From JAGQPD01 sp020426865 (lineage in GTDB: Bacteria; Planctomycetota; Planctomycetia; Pirellulales; Pirellulaceae), in the NCBI GenBank assembly GCA_041399065.1, contig JAWKTN010000004.1:310001-374000 (forward strand): a stretch of DNA of 64,000 bases, written 5' to 3'. This document shows, piece after piece, positions 1 through 7,697 of the stretch. The first letter of the stretch is position 1, and each line of letters opens with the position of its first letter. A program made the translations under genes and the position numbers. Under the pieces are notes generated by a model that made no database searches, was not told where the DNA came from, and saw nothing but the letters and a program-made list of their open reading frames with translations.

Positions 1-2
1 TG

Positions 3-92
3 CGACGTGATCCGCACGACGCCGTTTCCGCCGCGCGACGCGAAGAAGCTCGGCAGCTGCAGCGTCAGCAGCAAGCCGTTGCGCGCTACTAA
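3..92 (+). CDS. Possible 3' end of an unidentified gene
   Basis: From the left edge, frame 3 stays open for 29 codons to a TAA at 90-92 and encodes a charged tail rich in Arg, Gln and Ala. Frame 2 stops at once, and frame 1 also stays open to a stop just beyond, so the frame choice is not secure. It would converge on the minus-strand lipoprotein gene that ends at 126. Too little is visible to name a family. Confidence 0.3.
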   Translation, partial: RRDPHDAVSAARREEARQLQRQQQAVARY

Positions 93-125
93 TCTACCAA
101 GATAGTGTGATCGATCGTGTTTCGG

Positions 126-560
126 TCAACGCGGCTTGGCCGGAACTTCAACATCGTACGTGACGGGCCGGGAACCGGATTCAATCACCAGCTTTTCTGG
201 TACGACGTATTGGCGTTCGATAAACCCGGCATCACTGTCAGGATTCCCCCCCGGCCGTAGGTCGTAGAAGGCAATTCTCACGACATAGGTGCCAGGAAAC
301 AGCCCCGAGACGCCTTTGAAGGGGGTGATGGTATACGTGCCATCGGCATGCATTTCCCCGCCCATCGGCCGAAGGTCCGGCCCACTGGCTTCCGGCACGA
401 ACGTGATCCGGCAGGTGTGAGGGAGTTCGCGCCCGGCGAACGTCAGTTTCCCGCTGACGGGAACCATTCCGGTGCCCGATGAGCATCCCGCGATCAATAG
501 TGCGACAAGGATGAACGGGACACTTGCGGCCACGCGCGCGTTCTTGGGTATAGTATACAT
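126..560 (-). CDS. Small secreted lipoprotein, carboxypeptidase-regulatory-like
   Basis: The 144-residue product starts with a short basic region and a hydrophobic stretch ending in the lipobox LIAGC near residue 26, so it should be lipid-anchored after export. The rest resembles a single beta-sandwich domain with the motif VSGKLTFAGRELP and a later GTYVVRIAFYD strand, the pattern of the small transthyretin/carboxypeptidase-regulatory-like lipoproteins common in planctomycetes. It lies 95 bases downstream of a DUF1559 pseudopilin on the same strand, so the two are probably co-transcribed. The same pairing recurs at 50309-51882. No catalytic residues are recognisable and its substrate or partner is unknown. 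No clear ribosome site precedes the ATG. Confidence 0.75.
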   Translation of the reverse strand: MYTIPKNARVAASVPFILVALLIAGCSSGTGMVPVSGKLTFAGRELPHTCRITFVPEASGPDLRPMGGEMHADGTYTITPFKGVSGLFPGTYVVRIAFYDLRPGGNPDSDAGFIERQYVVPEKLVIESGSRPVTYDVEVPAKPR

Positions 561-655
561 ATGTATATGTTTTGTGGTTCGAGGTATTTGAGTAAGGAGG
601 CCAGGCGGCGTGGGATGGATGGGGTTGACGGAGCTGGCGGAGGGGAGCTTGTAGG

Positions 656-1615
656 CTACAGGCGTTCGGGAGGAACTTCTCCGCCGTCACGAGTTCCCAT
701 GTTGTTGATCGCGCGGTAGTCGACCGATTCATTGACGAGTCGGACACTGCCATCCCCCATGCAAAAGTGGGAGCCGCCGGGGTGTTGGCTCTTGAAACCG
801 CAGCCACGGTTGTGGCAGCCGGGTGGGCGGGGGCAGGTTTCGAACGTGTTGATCGGGATGCTGGTGCTGGCGAGGGAAAAATTCGGGGCGAAGGCGCCTC
901 CGTAGGCGCATTGCGCTGGGAGTGTTTCGCCGATCATCAAGGTCTGGCTCAGTCCATCCTTGACTTGTTTGAATTTACGGACATCGTTGAAGCGGCCGAA
1001 CATACCGGTGGAGCTGGCATCGAGTCGACCGTTTTTGCGGGTGCCGTAGTTGTCGCCTTGGCAGCAGTAGTTCGTATCGGAGCCTTGTTCACCTTCGGGG
1101 CAGTACCAGCAGTTATCGGGCTCGGTGGGGCCGATCGACACCGGGTAAAACAGTCCCAGAGCTGGATTTGGGTTGTTGCCGCCGCCGTCGGCGCGATCTT
1201 CGAAGATCGGTTGGGAGGCCCCTTCCGCGGACGGGCAGACATACGTATCGACGACGGTTTGGGTAAAGGGCAAATTGCGGGGGCTGCGAATGATTTGACT
1301 GAAATCGAACGAATCGTACAGGGCCTGTTCTTCGATGTAGGGGAGGATCGACATGGTCCAGGTAGGGCCGGCCTTTTCCCAGCCGTAGGGGTCGACGGTG
1401 TCGTGGTATTTTGGTTGCTCGTTCAGGGCCGCATGAAAGTTATGGATCGCCAGGCCAATCTGCCGCAGGTTATTCTTGCACTGGGTGGCTCGAGCGGCTT
1501 CGCGCGCGGCATTGACCGCAGGCAACAGCAGTGCCACCAGGAGGCCGATGATGGCGATCACTACGAGTAGTTCTACGAGCGTAAAACCGTGTTTCTTTCC
1601 GGTCGAAACGAACAT
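656..1615 (-). CDS. DUF1559 pseudopilin-like protein
   Basis: The N-terminus carries a type IV prepilin-like signal, GFTLVELLVVIAIIGLLVA, about ten residues from the start, followed by the planctomycete signature AREAARATQCKNNLRQIGLA. The remaining ~250 residues match the DUF1559 pattern, ending in a FCMGDGSVRLVNESVDYRAINN-type C-terminus. Length (319 aa) is usual for the family. A prepilin peptidase would cut before Phe and the helix would anchor the globular part. The ATG has an AAGGG ribosome site six bases upstream. Function of DUF1559 proteins is not established; a role in a type II secretion/pseudopilus-like surface structure is inferred only from the N-terminus. The next gene downstream is a small lipoprotein. 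Confidence 0.93.
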   Translation of the reverse strand: MFVSTGKKHGFTLVELLVVIAIIGLLVALLLPAVNAAREAARATQCKNNLRQIGLAIHNFHAALNEQPKYHDTVDPYGWEKAGPTWTMSILPYIEEQALYDSFDFSQIIRSPRNLPFTQTVVDTYVCPSAEGASQPIFEDRADGGGNNPNPALGLFYPVSIGPTEPDNCWYCPEGEQGSDTNYCCQGDNYGTRKNGRLDASSTGMFGRFNDVRKFKQVKDGLSQTLMIGETLPAQCAYGGAFAPNFSLASTSIPINTFETCPRPPGCHNRGCGFKSQHPGGSHFCMGDGSVRLVNESVDYRAINNMGTRDGGEVPPERL

Positions 1616-1772
1616 AAATGCCCTTCAGAAAGACAGGATTTGGTGGGCGAAAAGAAAAAAACGTTGGTCGAGCCGATTTTAGGCAGCGCGGCAAGGGTAC
1701 GTCAATAAGTTTCCGCAAGTTTTGCAGATTGGCCTAATTGTGTTATCTGGTGGCATCGGATTGAGTCAGCGA

Positions 1773-1801
1773 TTGACCCGTTCGGGCGGAAGGGCTAAAC
1801 T
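1773..1801 (+). promoter_or_regulatory. Predicted sigma-70-type promoter for rpsB-tsf-pyrH-frr
   Basis: TTGACC at 1773-1778 and TAAACT at 1796-1801 are separated by 17 bases, a near-consensus housekeeping arrangement. It is the best match upstream of rpsB and would give a leader of roughly 215 bases. Confidence 0.6.
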
Positions 1802-1807
1802 GCGGGA

Positions 1808-1849
1808 CTCGGAGTGCCGAGACAGAGTGTCTTGCCGCATGTGCGGCAA
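1808..1849 (+). promoter_or_regulatory. Two hairpins in the rpsB leader
   Basis: CTCGG/CCGAG (1808-1821, loop of four) and TTGCCGCA/TGCGGCAA (1832-1849, loop of two) are perfect inverted repeats just after the predicted start of transcription. In other bacteria rpsB leaders are bound by S2 for autoregulation; whether this one is, is inference. There is no T-run, so they are not intrinsic terminators. Confidence 0.4.
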
Positions 1850-2022
1850 ATCTCGTGATTTCGCCAAGCCATCCCGGTCTGGGCCGATGGGCCCACCGAA
1901 CGGTAGCCACAGGGGGATCCAGCAATGGGACGGGAGCCATGTGGTGGCTGTGACCGAGTGTTCATCGCCGGTTGGGAAGCGGGCCAGGGTGGCGGTACAA
2001 AAGCATAAAGGAGCCCTTCATC

Positions 2023-2853
2023 GTGTCAGACAATTTGGTACAGAACTTGATCGAGGCCGGCGTCCACTTCGGTCACCGAGCCAGCCGCTGGAACCCCAAG
2101 ATGAAGCCGTACATTTACGGCCGCAAGAATCTCATCCACATCGTTGATGTCCGCGAAACGGTTCGTGGGTTACTGCGTGCAAAAAAGTATTTGTCCCAAG
2201 TTGCCGCTCATAACGGTTTGGTCCTGTTTGTGGGGACCAAGCGACAGGCGGGTGATACGATTGAGCGCGAGTCGTTGCGGTGCCGCATGCCGTTTGTGAG
2301 CGAACGATGGTTGGGAGGTACGCTGACCAACTTCCGCACTATCCGCAGCCGATTGGGCCGCTTGGAAGAGTTGGAAACGTTGCGCAACGGCGAAGAAATT
2401 GCCAACTACTCGAAAAAGATGCAGTCGGCGCTCACCCGCGAATATCGCAAAATGTACCGCAACCTCAACGGAATGCGGACGATGGAGCGGTTGCCCGAAT
2501 GTCTGGTCGTGATTGATCCTGGCAAAGAGAAGAATGCCATTCGCGAAGCCACCAAACTCGGTATTACCACGGTGGCGCTGATCGACACTGACTGTGATCC
2601 GGACCTCGTCGACCTACCGATTCCCGGCAACGACGACGGCATTCGTTCGATCGAGCTGATCGTATCGCAATTGGCAGACGCTGTTTTGTCAGGATCGGCC
2701 AATGCCACGACAATGAACCCGGACCTGACGCGCGACGGCGCTACGGGCGGCGGCAATTCCAATGGCAGCAATTCCAATGGCAGTACTGGCGATGGCGAAG
2801 TGTCGGCAGACACCGAAGACGCCGCCGCCTCCTCCGAGGCCGCCGGAAGCTGA
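2023..2853 (+). CDS. rpsB: 30S ribosomal protein S2
   Basis: S2 sits on the small subunit head-body junction and is needed for S1 and mRNA binding. The N-terminal signature LIEAGVHFGHRASRWNPKMK and the internal VDVRETVRGLLRAKKYLSQV, LGGTLTNFRTI and DTDCDPDLVDLPIPGNDD motifs are unmistakable. The start is the GTG at 2023 because AAAGGAG lies nine bases upstream (2007-2013); an upstream TTG at 1972 would add a non-homologous 17 residues. The product is 276 aa, longer than typical because of a C-terminal low-complexity tail of about 45 residues rich in Asn, Ser, Gly and Ala with a repeated NSNGS unit. It is followed by tsf in the usual bacterial order. Confidence 0.98.
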   Translation: MSDNLVQNLIEAGVHFGHRASRWNPKMKPYIYGRKNLIHIVDVRETVRGLLRAKKYLSQVAAHNGLVLFVGTKRQAGDTIERESLRCRMPFVSERWLGGTLTNFRTIRSRLGRLEELETLRNGEEIANYSKKMQSALTREYRKMYRNLNGMRTMERLPECLVVIDPGKEKNAIREATKLGITTVALIDTDCDPDLVDLPIPGNDDGIRSIELIVSQLADAVLSGSANATTMNPDLTRDGATGGGNSNGSNSNGSTGDGEVSADTEDAAASSEAAGS

Positions 2854-2861
2854 ACCAACGT

Positions 2862-2942
2862 CCCTTGGCTATCCCAGCGGCAAAGTTGCACGGCTGTCCC
2901 AGCCGTACCCGAACAACACCCCGGCTGTTCCAGCCGGGGACT
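2862..2942 (+). repeat. Hairpin repeats between rpsB and tsf
   Basis: The 154-base gap contains two perfect hairpins with nearly the same core, ACGGCTG-TCC-CAGCCGT (2889-2905) and CCCCGGCTG-TTC-CAGCCGGGG (2920-2940), plus a degenerate third copy (GGCTATCCCAGC, around 2868). They are regularly spaced and share the core GGCTG-TYC-CAGCC, which suggests a small dispersed palindromic repeat. They could also slow or process the rpsB-tsf transcript. No T-run follows, so readthrough into tsf is expected. Confidence 0.6.
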
Positions 2943-3007
2943 ACCAACCGGACCCAATTATCCAACACAAGCAAAGGCAAGTAGAATCGACGGGAGGAAT
3001 ACCAAAG

Positions 3008-3844
3008 ATGTCACAGATTACTGCTGAGGCAGTGCGGGCACTACGCGAGCGAACTGGGCTGCCAATGATGGACTGCAAGAAGGCCCTGACGGAATCCAAT
3101 GGTGACGCGGATGCGGCAGTTGAGTGGTTGCGCAAGCGTGGAAGTCAGATTCAGGAAGGGCGGGGGGCACGTGAGACAGCCTTCGGACGGATGGGGATTT
3201 ACACCGATCCGGCGAATAGCAACGCCGCGATGGTTGAGCTCATGTGCGAGAGTGCTCCCGTGGCAAGTAACGACGAATTCGTCCAGTTGGCCAACGACCT
3301 GGCACAGCAGTTGGCGACAGGTCCCGGAGCGGCCACGGGTGACGAACTGCTCAAGCAGCCTTCCCCCAGCAAGCCGGGCATGACATTGGGCGATCAGAAG
3401 GACGACCTGTTCAATCGCATCCGCGAGGTCTTCAAAGTGGGCCGGTTGGTGCGTATCGACGGGGTTTGTGCCGGCTACAGTCATAATGCTGCCACCATCG
3501 CGGGTGTGCTGCTTGAAATCGAAGGTACGCCGAACGTCGATGCCGCTCGTGATATTTGTATGCACGTCGCTGCGATGCGGCCTGCGGCGCTGACGACCAA
3601 AGACCTCGATCCCGCCGTCGTCGCCAAAGAACGCGAGATCCTTACCGAAGCGGCTCGCAAGGAAGGCAAGCCCGAAAACATCTTGGAAAAGATGGTCGAA
3701 GGTCGCCTGCGGAACTTTTACGCTCAGTCAGTCCTTACCGAACAGGCATTCGTCAAAAACGACAAGCAGTCGGTCGGTGATTTTGCAAAAGAGAACGGGT
3801 TTCAACTTAAACAGTTCCACCATTGGGTCTTGGGACAGGCGTAG
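3008..3844 (+). CDS. tsf: Elongation factor Ts
   Basis: EF-Ts exchanges GDP for GTP on EF-Tu. The N-terminal UBA-like domain has the signature ITAEAVRALRERTGLPMMDC followed by KKALTESNGDADAAVEWLRKRG, and the core dimerisation region contains NDEFVQLANDLAQQ and HVAAMRPAAL. The product is 278 aa, normal for the family. The start is the ATG at 3008, with GGGAGG about ten bases upstream; the frame is open further upstream, but that part overlaps the rpsB tail and carries no family similarity. It lies between rpsB and pyrH. Confidence 0.97.
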   Translation: MSQITAEAVRALRERTGLPMMDCKKALTESNGDADAAVEWLRKRGSQIQEGRGARETAFGRMGIYTDPANSNAAMVELMCESAPVASNDEFVQLANDLAQQLATGPGAATGDELLKQPSPSKPGMTLGDQKDDLFNRIREVFKVGRLVRIDGVCAGYSHNAATIAGVLLEIEGTPNVDAARDICMHVAAMRPAALTTKDLDPAVVAKEREILTEAARKEGKPENILEKMVEGRLRNFYAQSVLTEQAFVKNDKQSVGDFAKENGFQLKQFHHWVLGQA

Positions 3845-3885
3845 GGTTGGCGCGCGTCCTCTCAAGATTTGTTAGAAAGGCCAGT

Positions 3886-4647
3886 ATGTCGTCTGAAAAC
3901 TTGCCCGGTGCCCGCGATCCGTTGCGGCGCGTGATTTTGAAGCTTTCCGGAGAAAGCTTCTGCCGCGCCGGCGAACGCGGTATTAGCATGGACGAAGTGA
4001 CGAGCATCGCTAGCCAAGTCCACGCTGCGCAGCAGCTTGGTGTCCAAATGGCCATTGTCATCGGCGGCGGCAATATCCTGCGTGGTGCCCAGTTCAAAGG
4101 GACGAGCACCAGCATCCAGGAAGCGACCGCTCACTATATGGGCATGCTCGCCACCGTTATCAATGGTCTGGCACTGCAGGACGCGCTCGAGTCACAGGGC
4201 TGTGACACCCGTCTGATGACCGCAATCCGCATGGATGGGGTTGCCGAGCCGTACATTCGCCGGCGGGCGCGCAGACATTTGGAGAAAGGACGGATCGTGA
4301 TCCTGGCTGCGGGAACAGGAAGCCCCTTCGTCACGACCGATACTGCCGCAACACAACGTGCTCTGGAACTTGAGGCCGATATCGTCCTCAAAGCGACGCG
4401 TGTCGATGGCGTTTACAGTGAAGATCCCGAGAAAAACCCCCATGCCGTGATGTACCGCGAATTGGACTACAATACGGTCCTGGAGCGTAACCTGCGAGTG
4501 ATGGACCATACCGCCATCACGCAGTGCATGGAACACAATATGCCAGTATTGGTATTCAATTTCAAAGTTGCTGGAAACATCGGTCGCGCGTTCCGGGGAG
4601 AACGGGTTGGCACCCTGATCTCCAGTGCGTCTCGTGTGAATGCCTGA
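3886..4647 (+). CDS. pyrH: Uridylate kinase (UMP kinase)
   Basis: This amino-acid-kinase-fold enzyme phosphorylates UMP to UDP with ATP in the cytoplasm. Motifs seen are VILKLSGESF at the N-terminus, VIGGGNILRGAQF for phosphate binding, AAGTGSPFVTTDTAA, and LKATRVDGVYSEDP, all diagnostic of PyrH. The ATG at 3886 is preceded by GAAAGG; earlier in-frame starts overlap tsf and give no homologous sequence. The product is 253 aa, slightly longer than usual because of a short N-terminal extension. It follows tsf closely, as in most bacteria. Confidence 0.97.
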   Translation: MSSENLPGARDPLRRVILKLSGESFCRAGERGISMDEVTSIASQVHAAQQLGVQMAIVIGGGNILRGAQFKGTSTSIQEATAHYMGMLATVINGLALQDALESQGCDTRLMTAIRMDGVAEPYIRRRARRHLEKGRIVILAAGTGSPFVTTDTAATQRALELEADIVLKATRVDGVYSEDPEKNPHAVMYRELDYNTVLERNLRVMDHTAITQCMEHNMPVLVFNFKVAGNIGRAFRGERVGTLISSASRVNA

Positions 4648-4674
4648 CACACTATAAGGTACGTACAGATTTTG

Positions 4675-4696
4675 GAATCGATTTGTTTTGCGATTC
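4675..4696 (+). other. Small hairpin between pyrH and frr
   Basis: GAATCG (4675-4680) and CGATTC (4691-4696) form a six-base stem with a T-rich ten-base loop in the 101-base gap before frr. It is weak, lacks a T-run directly after it, and probably does not terminate. Confidence 0.3.
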
Positions 4697-4748
4697 GATT
4701 CGTGACGTCATTTTGTTAGCCGCGGTTTTGCTTGTCGAGGCACATAGT

Positions 4749-5309
4749 ATGAGTGCAGACGAAATCCTTTTGGATACCGAAGAACGCATGGAAAAAGCGG
4801 TCGATGTCCTGAAACACAATCTCGCGGGGATCCGCACCGGACGCGCCAACCCAGGACTCGTCGACTCACTCCGCGCCGATGCCTACGGCTCGCCGACGCC
4901 CATCAAGCAACTCGCCTCCGTCGGCGCCCCCGAACCAACACAAATCGTGATCCGACCCTACGATGTCAGCACCATCAAGGATATCGAAAAAGCGATCGTG
5001 GCCAGCGACCTCGGCTTCAATCCCCAAAACGACGGCCGCGTGATTCGCATCAACATCCCGCCACTCTCCACGGACGTCCGTCGCAAAATGGTCTCCCGGA
5101 TCAAGGAACTGGCTGAAGAAACGAAAGTCTCCATCCGCAATATCCGTCGTGATGCCAACAAGGCCGCGGATGCTGCCGAAAAAGATAAGTCCTTCAGCGA
5201 AGACGTGCGCGATCAGGCCAAGGAGGAAATCCAAGAGCTGACCAAGAAATACGAAAACCTGGTCACCGACATGGCGAAAACTCGCGAAGCCGAAGTCATG
5301 GAGGACTAG
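4749..5309 (+). CDS. frr: Ribosome recycling factor
   Basis: RRF, with EF-G, splits the post-termination ribosome. The 186-aa product is full length and carries the classic motifs LAGIRTGRANPGLVDSLRADAYG, PIKQLASVGAPEP, GRVIRINIPPLSTDVRRKMV and EETKVSIRNIRRDANK. The ATG at 4749 has GAGG eight bases upstream. It is the last gene of the rpsB-tsf-pyrH-frr cluster, about 100 bases after pyrH. Confidence 0.98.
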   Translation: MSADEILLDTEERMEKAVDVLKHNLAGIRTGRANPGLVDSLRADAYGSPTPIKQLASVGAPEPTQIVIRPYDVSTIKDIEKAIVASDLGFNPQNDGRVIRINIPPLSTDVRRKMVSRIKELAEETKVSIRNIRRDANKAADAAEKDKSFSEDVRDQAKEEIQELTKKYENLVTDMAKTREAEVMED

Positions 5310-5378
5310 CCGCCGCGGATGTTCTGTTCCGACCGACGATGGCGGCGCCCGTGGTGCTAGCACGGCCATCATCTTCTA

Positions 5379-5408
5379 TTGACCTGGACCTCAACGAGTC
5401 CCTATACT
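5379..5408 (+). promoter_or_regulatory. Predicted promoter for the duplicated parvulin gene
   Basis: TTGACC (5379-5384) and TATACT (5403-5408) are 18 bases apart, about 80 bases before the ATG at 5490, so this gene probably has its own promoter separate from the frr cluster. Confidence 0.55.
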
Positions 5409-5489
5409 ACCGCCCCCGAACGGATGGCACAGGTCAATGGTGGCCCGTGCGAAGGTAAGTAGCTCACGGTTTATGGAGGAACCGTCATC

Positions 5490-7541
5490 ATGACCCAGCA
5501 GGATTTTCGACATTCGTCATCCACGCTCAAGGCGTCAGCCAAACCGATGGTAGATCAAGCGTCCGCGGTGACGTCATCGCGTCGTGCCGGTGTTCTGTCG
5601 CTTGTGTTGTTGGCGGTTACGATTCTCGGTTTGACGGCCGTGATTCGCGCCATTCCGGGGACACCCGACGCCAGTGCTCAATCTCCGGTTCCTTCGCAAC
5701 GTCCAGCGACTGCACAAGCACCGAAACGAAGTCAGCCAGCCGTAACAACATCGGCGGCCAGCACTGGTGCCGCAGCGGTCGAGCGAAAATCGACTGACTT
5801 CCCTAAGATCGTCGCGGTTGTCAATGGCGCGCCCATTTCACGCGACGAATTGGCTCGGGAAGCTCTAAGGCGATTTGGCGAGAAGGTGCTGGAAAGTGAG
5901 GTCAACAAGCACTTGATTCTGCAGGAGTGTCAACGGTTAGGAGTTCAAATATCGCGCGAGGAGATTGAGGCGGAGATAACCCGAGTCGCACAGAATCTAA
6001 ATCTTCCGCCGGATCGATTGTATGAACTGATTGAAGGTGAAGGGAATCTAACGCCGGACCAGTATCGTCGCGATATTATTTGGCCGACGTTGGCACTGCG
6101 TAAGTTGGCCAATGACCAATTGCAGGTGACGAGCACGGAATTGCAGGAAGAGTTCGAATCGGAATACGGTGAGAAGGTACAGGTGCGGCTGATTCTGGTC
6201 GGTACCCGACAGAAGGCCGAACGCCTGCTTGCCCAAGCCCAGGCGGCTCCCGACGCCTTCGACAAACTGGCAAAGGACGAATCGGACGATGTAACGAGTG
6301 CGGCAGCGCGAGGGCTTGTGCCTCCGATCCGCCGTCACGCGGGAGATCCCGTTATCGAGAAGGCCGCGTTCGCTCTGCAACCTGGCCAGATTTCTAATAT
6401 CCTGGAGGCCGCTGGTCAGTTCGTGATTCTCAAATGCGAACGACGATTTCCACCTGCCGAAGTGAGCGAGACGGAACGTCAAGTGGCAATGAAGATTCTG
6501 GAAGATCGCATTCGTGAACGACGACTGCGTGAAGTGTCGACGGAGCTGTTCCGAAAGTTGCAGTCGAACGCGAAGGTCGTCAACGTTTACAACGATCCGG
6601 AACTCCGCAAGAAGATGCCGCGAGTCGCCGCGACGATCAATGGCAAACAGATCAGTATTGAAGAGCTCGCGACCCAGTGTTTGGGCCGCTATGGCCATGA
6701 AGTGCTGGAGGGTGAAATCAATCGCATGGTGCTGACGCAGGCCATGAAACGACGCAGTCTACAGGTATCCAACGCCGACATCGATGGCGAAATTCGCCGC
6801 GCCGCAGTTGCTTACGGCTATGGCAAGCCGGACGGATCGGTCGAAATTGATGGTTGGCTGGAACGCGTGCAGAAGGAAAGCGGCTCATCCGTCGAACTGT
6901 ACGTTCGTGATGTCGTCTGGCCAACCTGTGCACTCAAGAAGCTCGTAGAAGCTGGCGTACAGCTTACAGAAGAGGATATTCAAACGGGGTTCGAAGCCCA
7001 CTACGGCGAACGGGTGGAGGTGTTGGCGGTTGTCCTGAGCAATCAACGAACCGCGAATGAAGTTTACAACATGGCACGCAGTAATCCAACAGATCAGTTT
7101 TTTGGCGAACTGGCCCAACAGTATTCGATCGAGCCGATGTCTAAAGCGAATTTCGGTCAAGTGCCGCCCATCAGTCGGCACGGCGGGCAACCATTGCTCG
7201 AGCAAGAAGCGTTCAAGCTCAAGCCGGGCGAGCTATCGGGCATTCTGGCGATTGGCGATCACTTTGTCGTACTCCGTTGCCTGGGTCGCACCAAGCCAGT
7301 CGTTGACAAGTTGAGCGACGTCCGCGACGAGCTAGTCGCCGACCTGCGTGAACGCAAGCTGCGCGCCGCAATGGACAAGGAATTTGCATCGCTCAAGGAG
7401 TCAGCACAGGTCGACAATTTTGTTGCCGGTACGCTGAACGTGCCACGGAGTTCGCAGGTAGCCCCGGTTAACTTTGAGGCCACCGACCAACAGCGATCCA
7501 AAGCGGTACGTCCGATTGGTACCAGCAGTCAACGACGATAA
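5490..7541 (+). CDS. SurA/PrsA-like peptidyl-prolyl isomerase with duplicated module
   Basis: The 683-aa product has an N-terminal hydrophobic segment (about residues 34-53) that is a signal anchor or signal peptide, then a Ser/Thr/Ala/Gln-rich linker. Two homologous modules follow. Each starts with a SurA-N-like segment (KIVAVVNGAPISRDELAREAL near 106, RVAATINGKQISIEELATQCL near 377) and ends with a parvulin-type domain (VPPIRRHAGDPVIEKAAFALQPGQIS and VPPISRHGGQPLLEQEAFKLKPGELS). Such proteins assist folding of exported proteins outside the cytoplasm. The start has GGAGG ten bases upstream. The two modules are clearly an internal duplication. A second parvulin-type protein lies at 12687. Which clients it serves is unknown. 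Confidence 0.85.
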   Translation: MTQQDFRHSSSTLKASAKPMVDQASAVTSSRRAGVLSLVLLAVTILGLTAVIRAIPGTPDASAQSPVPSQRPATAQAPKRSQPAVTTSAASTGAAAVERKSTDFPKIVAVVNGAPISRDELAREALRRFGEKVLESEVNKHLILQECQRLGVQISREEIEAEITRVAQNLNLPPDRLYELIEGEGNLTPDQYRRDIIWPTLALRKLANDQLQVTSTELQEEFESEYGEKVQVRLILVGTRQKAERLLAQAQAAPDAFDKLAKDESDDVTSAAARGLVPPIRRHAGDPVIEKAAFALQPGQISNILEAAGQFVILKCERRFPPAEVSETERQVAMKILEDRIRERRLREVSTELFRKLQSNAKVVNVYNDPELRKKMPRVAATINGKQISIEELATQCLGRYGHEVLEGEINRMVLTQAMKRRSLQVSNADIDGEIRRAAVAYGYGKPDGSVEIDGWLERVQKESGSSVELYVRDVVWPTCALKKLVEAGVQLTEEDIQTGFEAHYGERVEVLAVVLSNQRTANEVYNMARSNPTDQFFGELAQQYSIEPMSKANFGQVPPISRHGGQPLLEQEAFKLKPGELSGILAIGDHFVVLRCLGRTKPVVDKLSDVRDELVADLRERKLRAAMDKEFASLKESAQVDNFVAGTLNVPRSSQVAPVNFEATDQQRSKAVRPIGTSSQRR

Positions 7542-7697
7542 CGGTCCATCGCGATCGATGTCTCTGGCGTCGAACGTCGTGTCGTTGGGCAGCCCGCTCG
7601 CGGGAGGATCTGGCCGAAAGTGCGGGTTGTCATCCCGATTGTTTGCACGATACACTCAGACAGTGTTCCATCCGCGTTCAACCATGTCTGTGTGTCC

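Larger units (their letters stand above)
1616..2022. other. Intergenic region with the rpsB promoter and leader
   Basis: This 407-base gap separates the divergent DUF1559 gene from rpsB. The left part is A/G-rich and holds the DUF1559 ribosome site. The right part holds a predicted promoter (1773-1801) and about 220 bases of leader with two compact perfect hairpins, 1808-1821 and 1832-1849. No protein-coding gene with credible features was seen. Confidence 0.7.

Noticed and set aside
767..1570. A 267-codon plus-strand frame
   Set aside because: It is antisense to the DUF1559 gene and reflects GC-rich codon bias; its sequence has no domain features.
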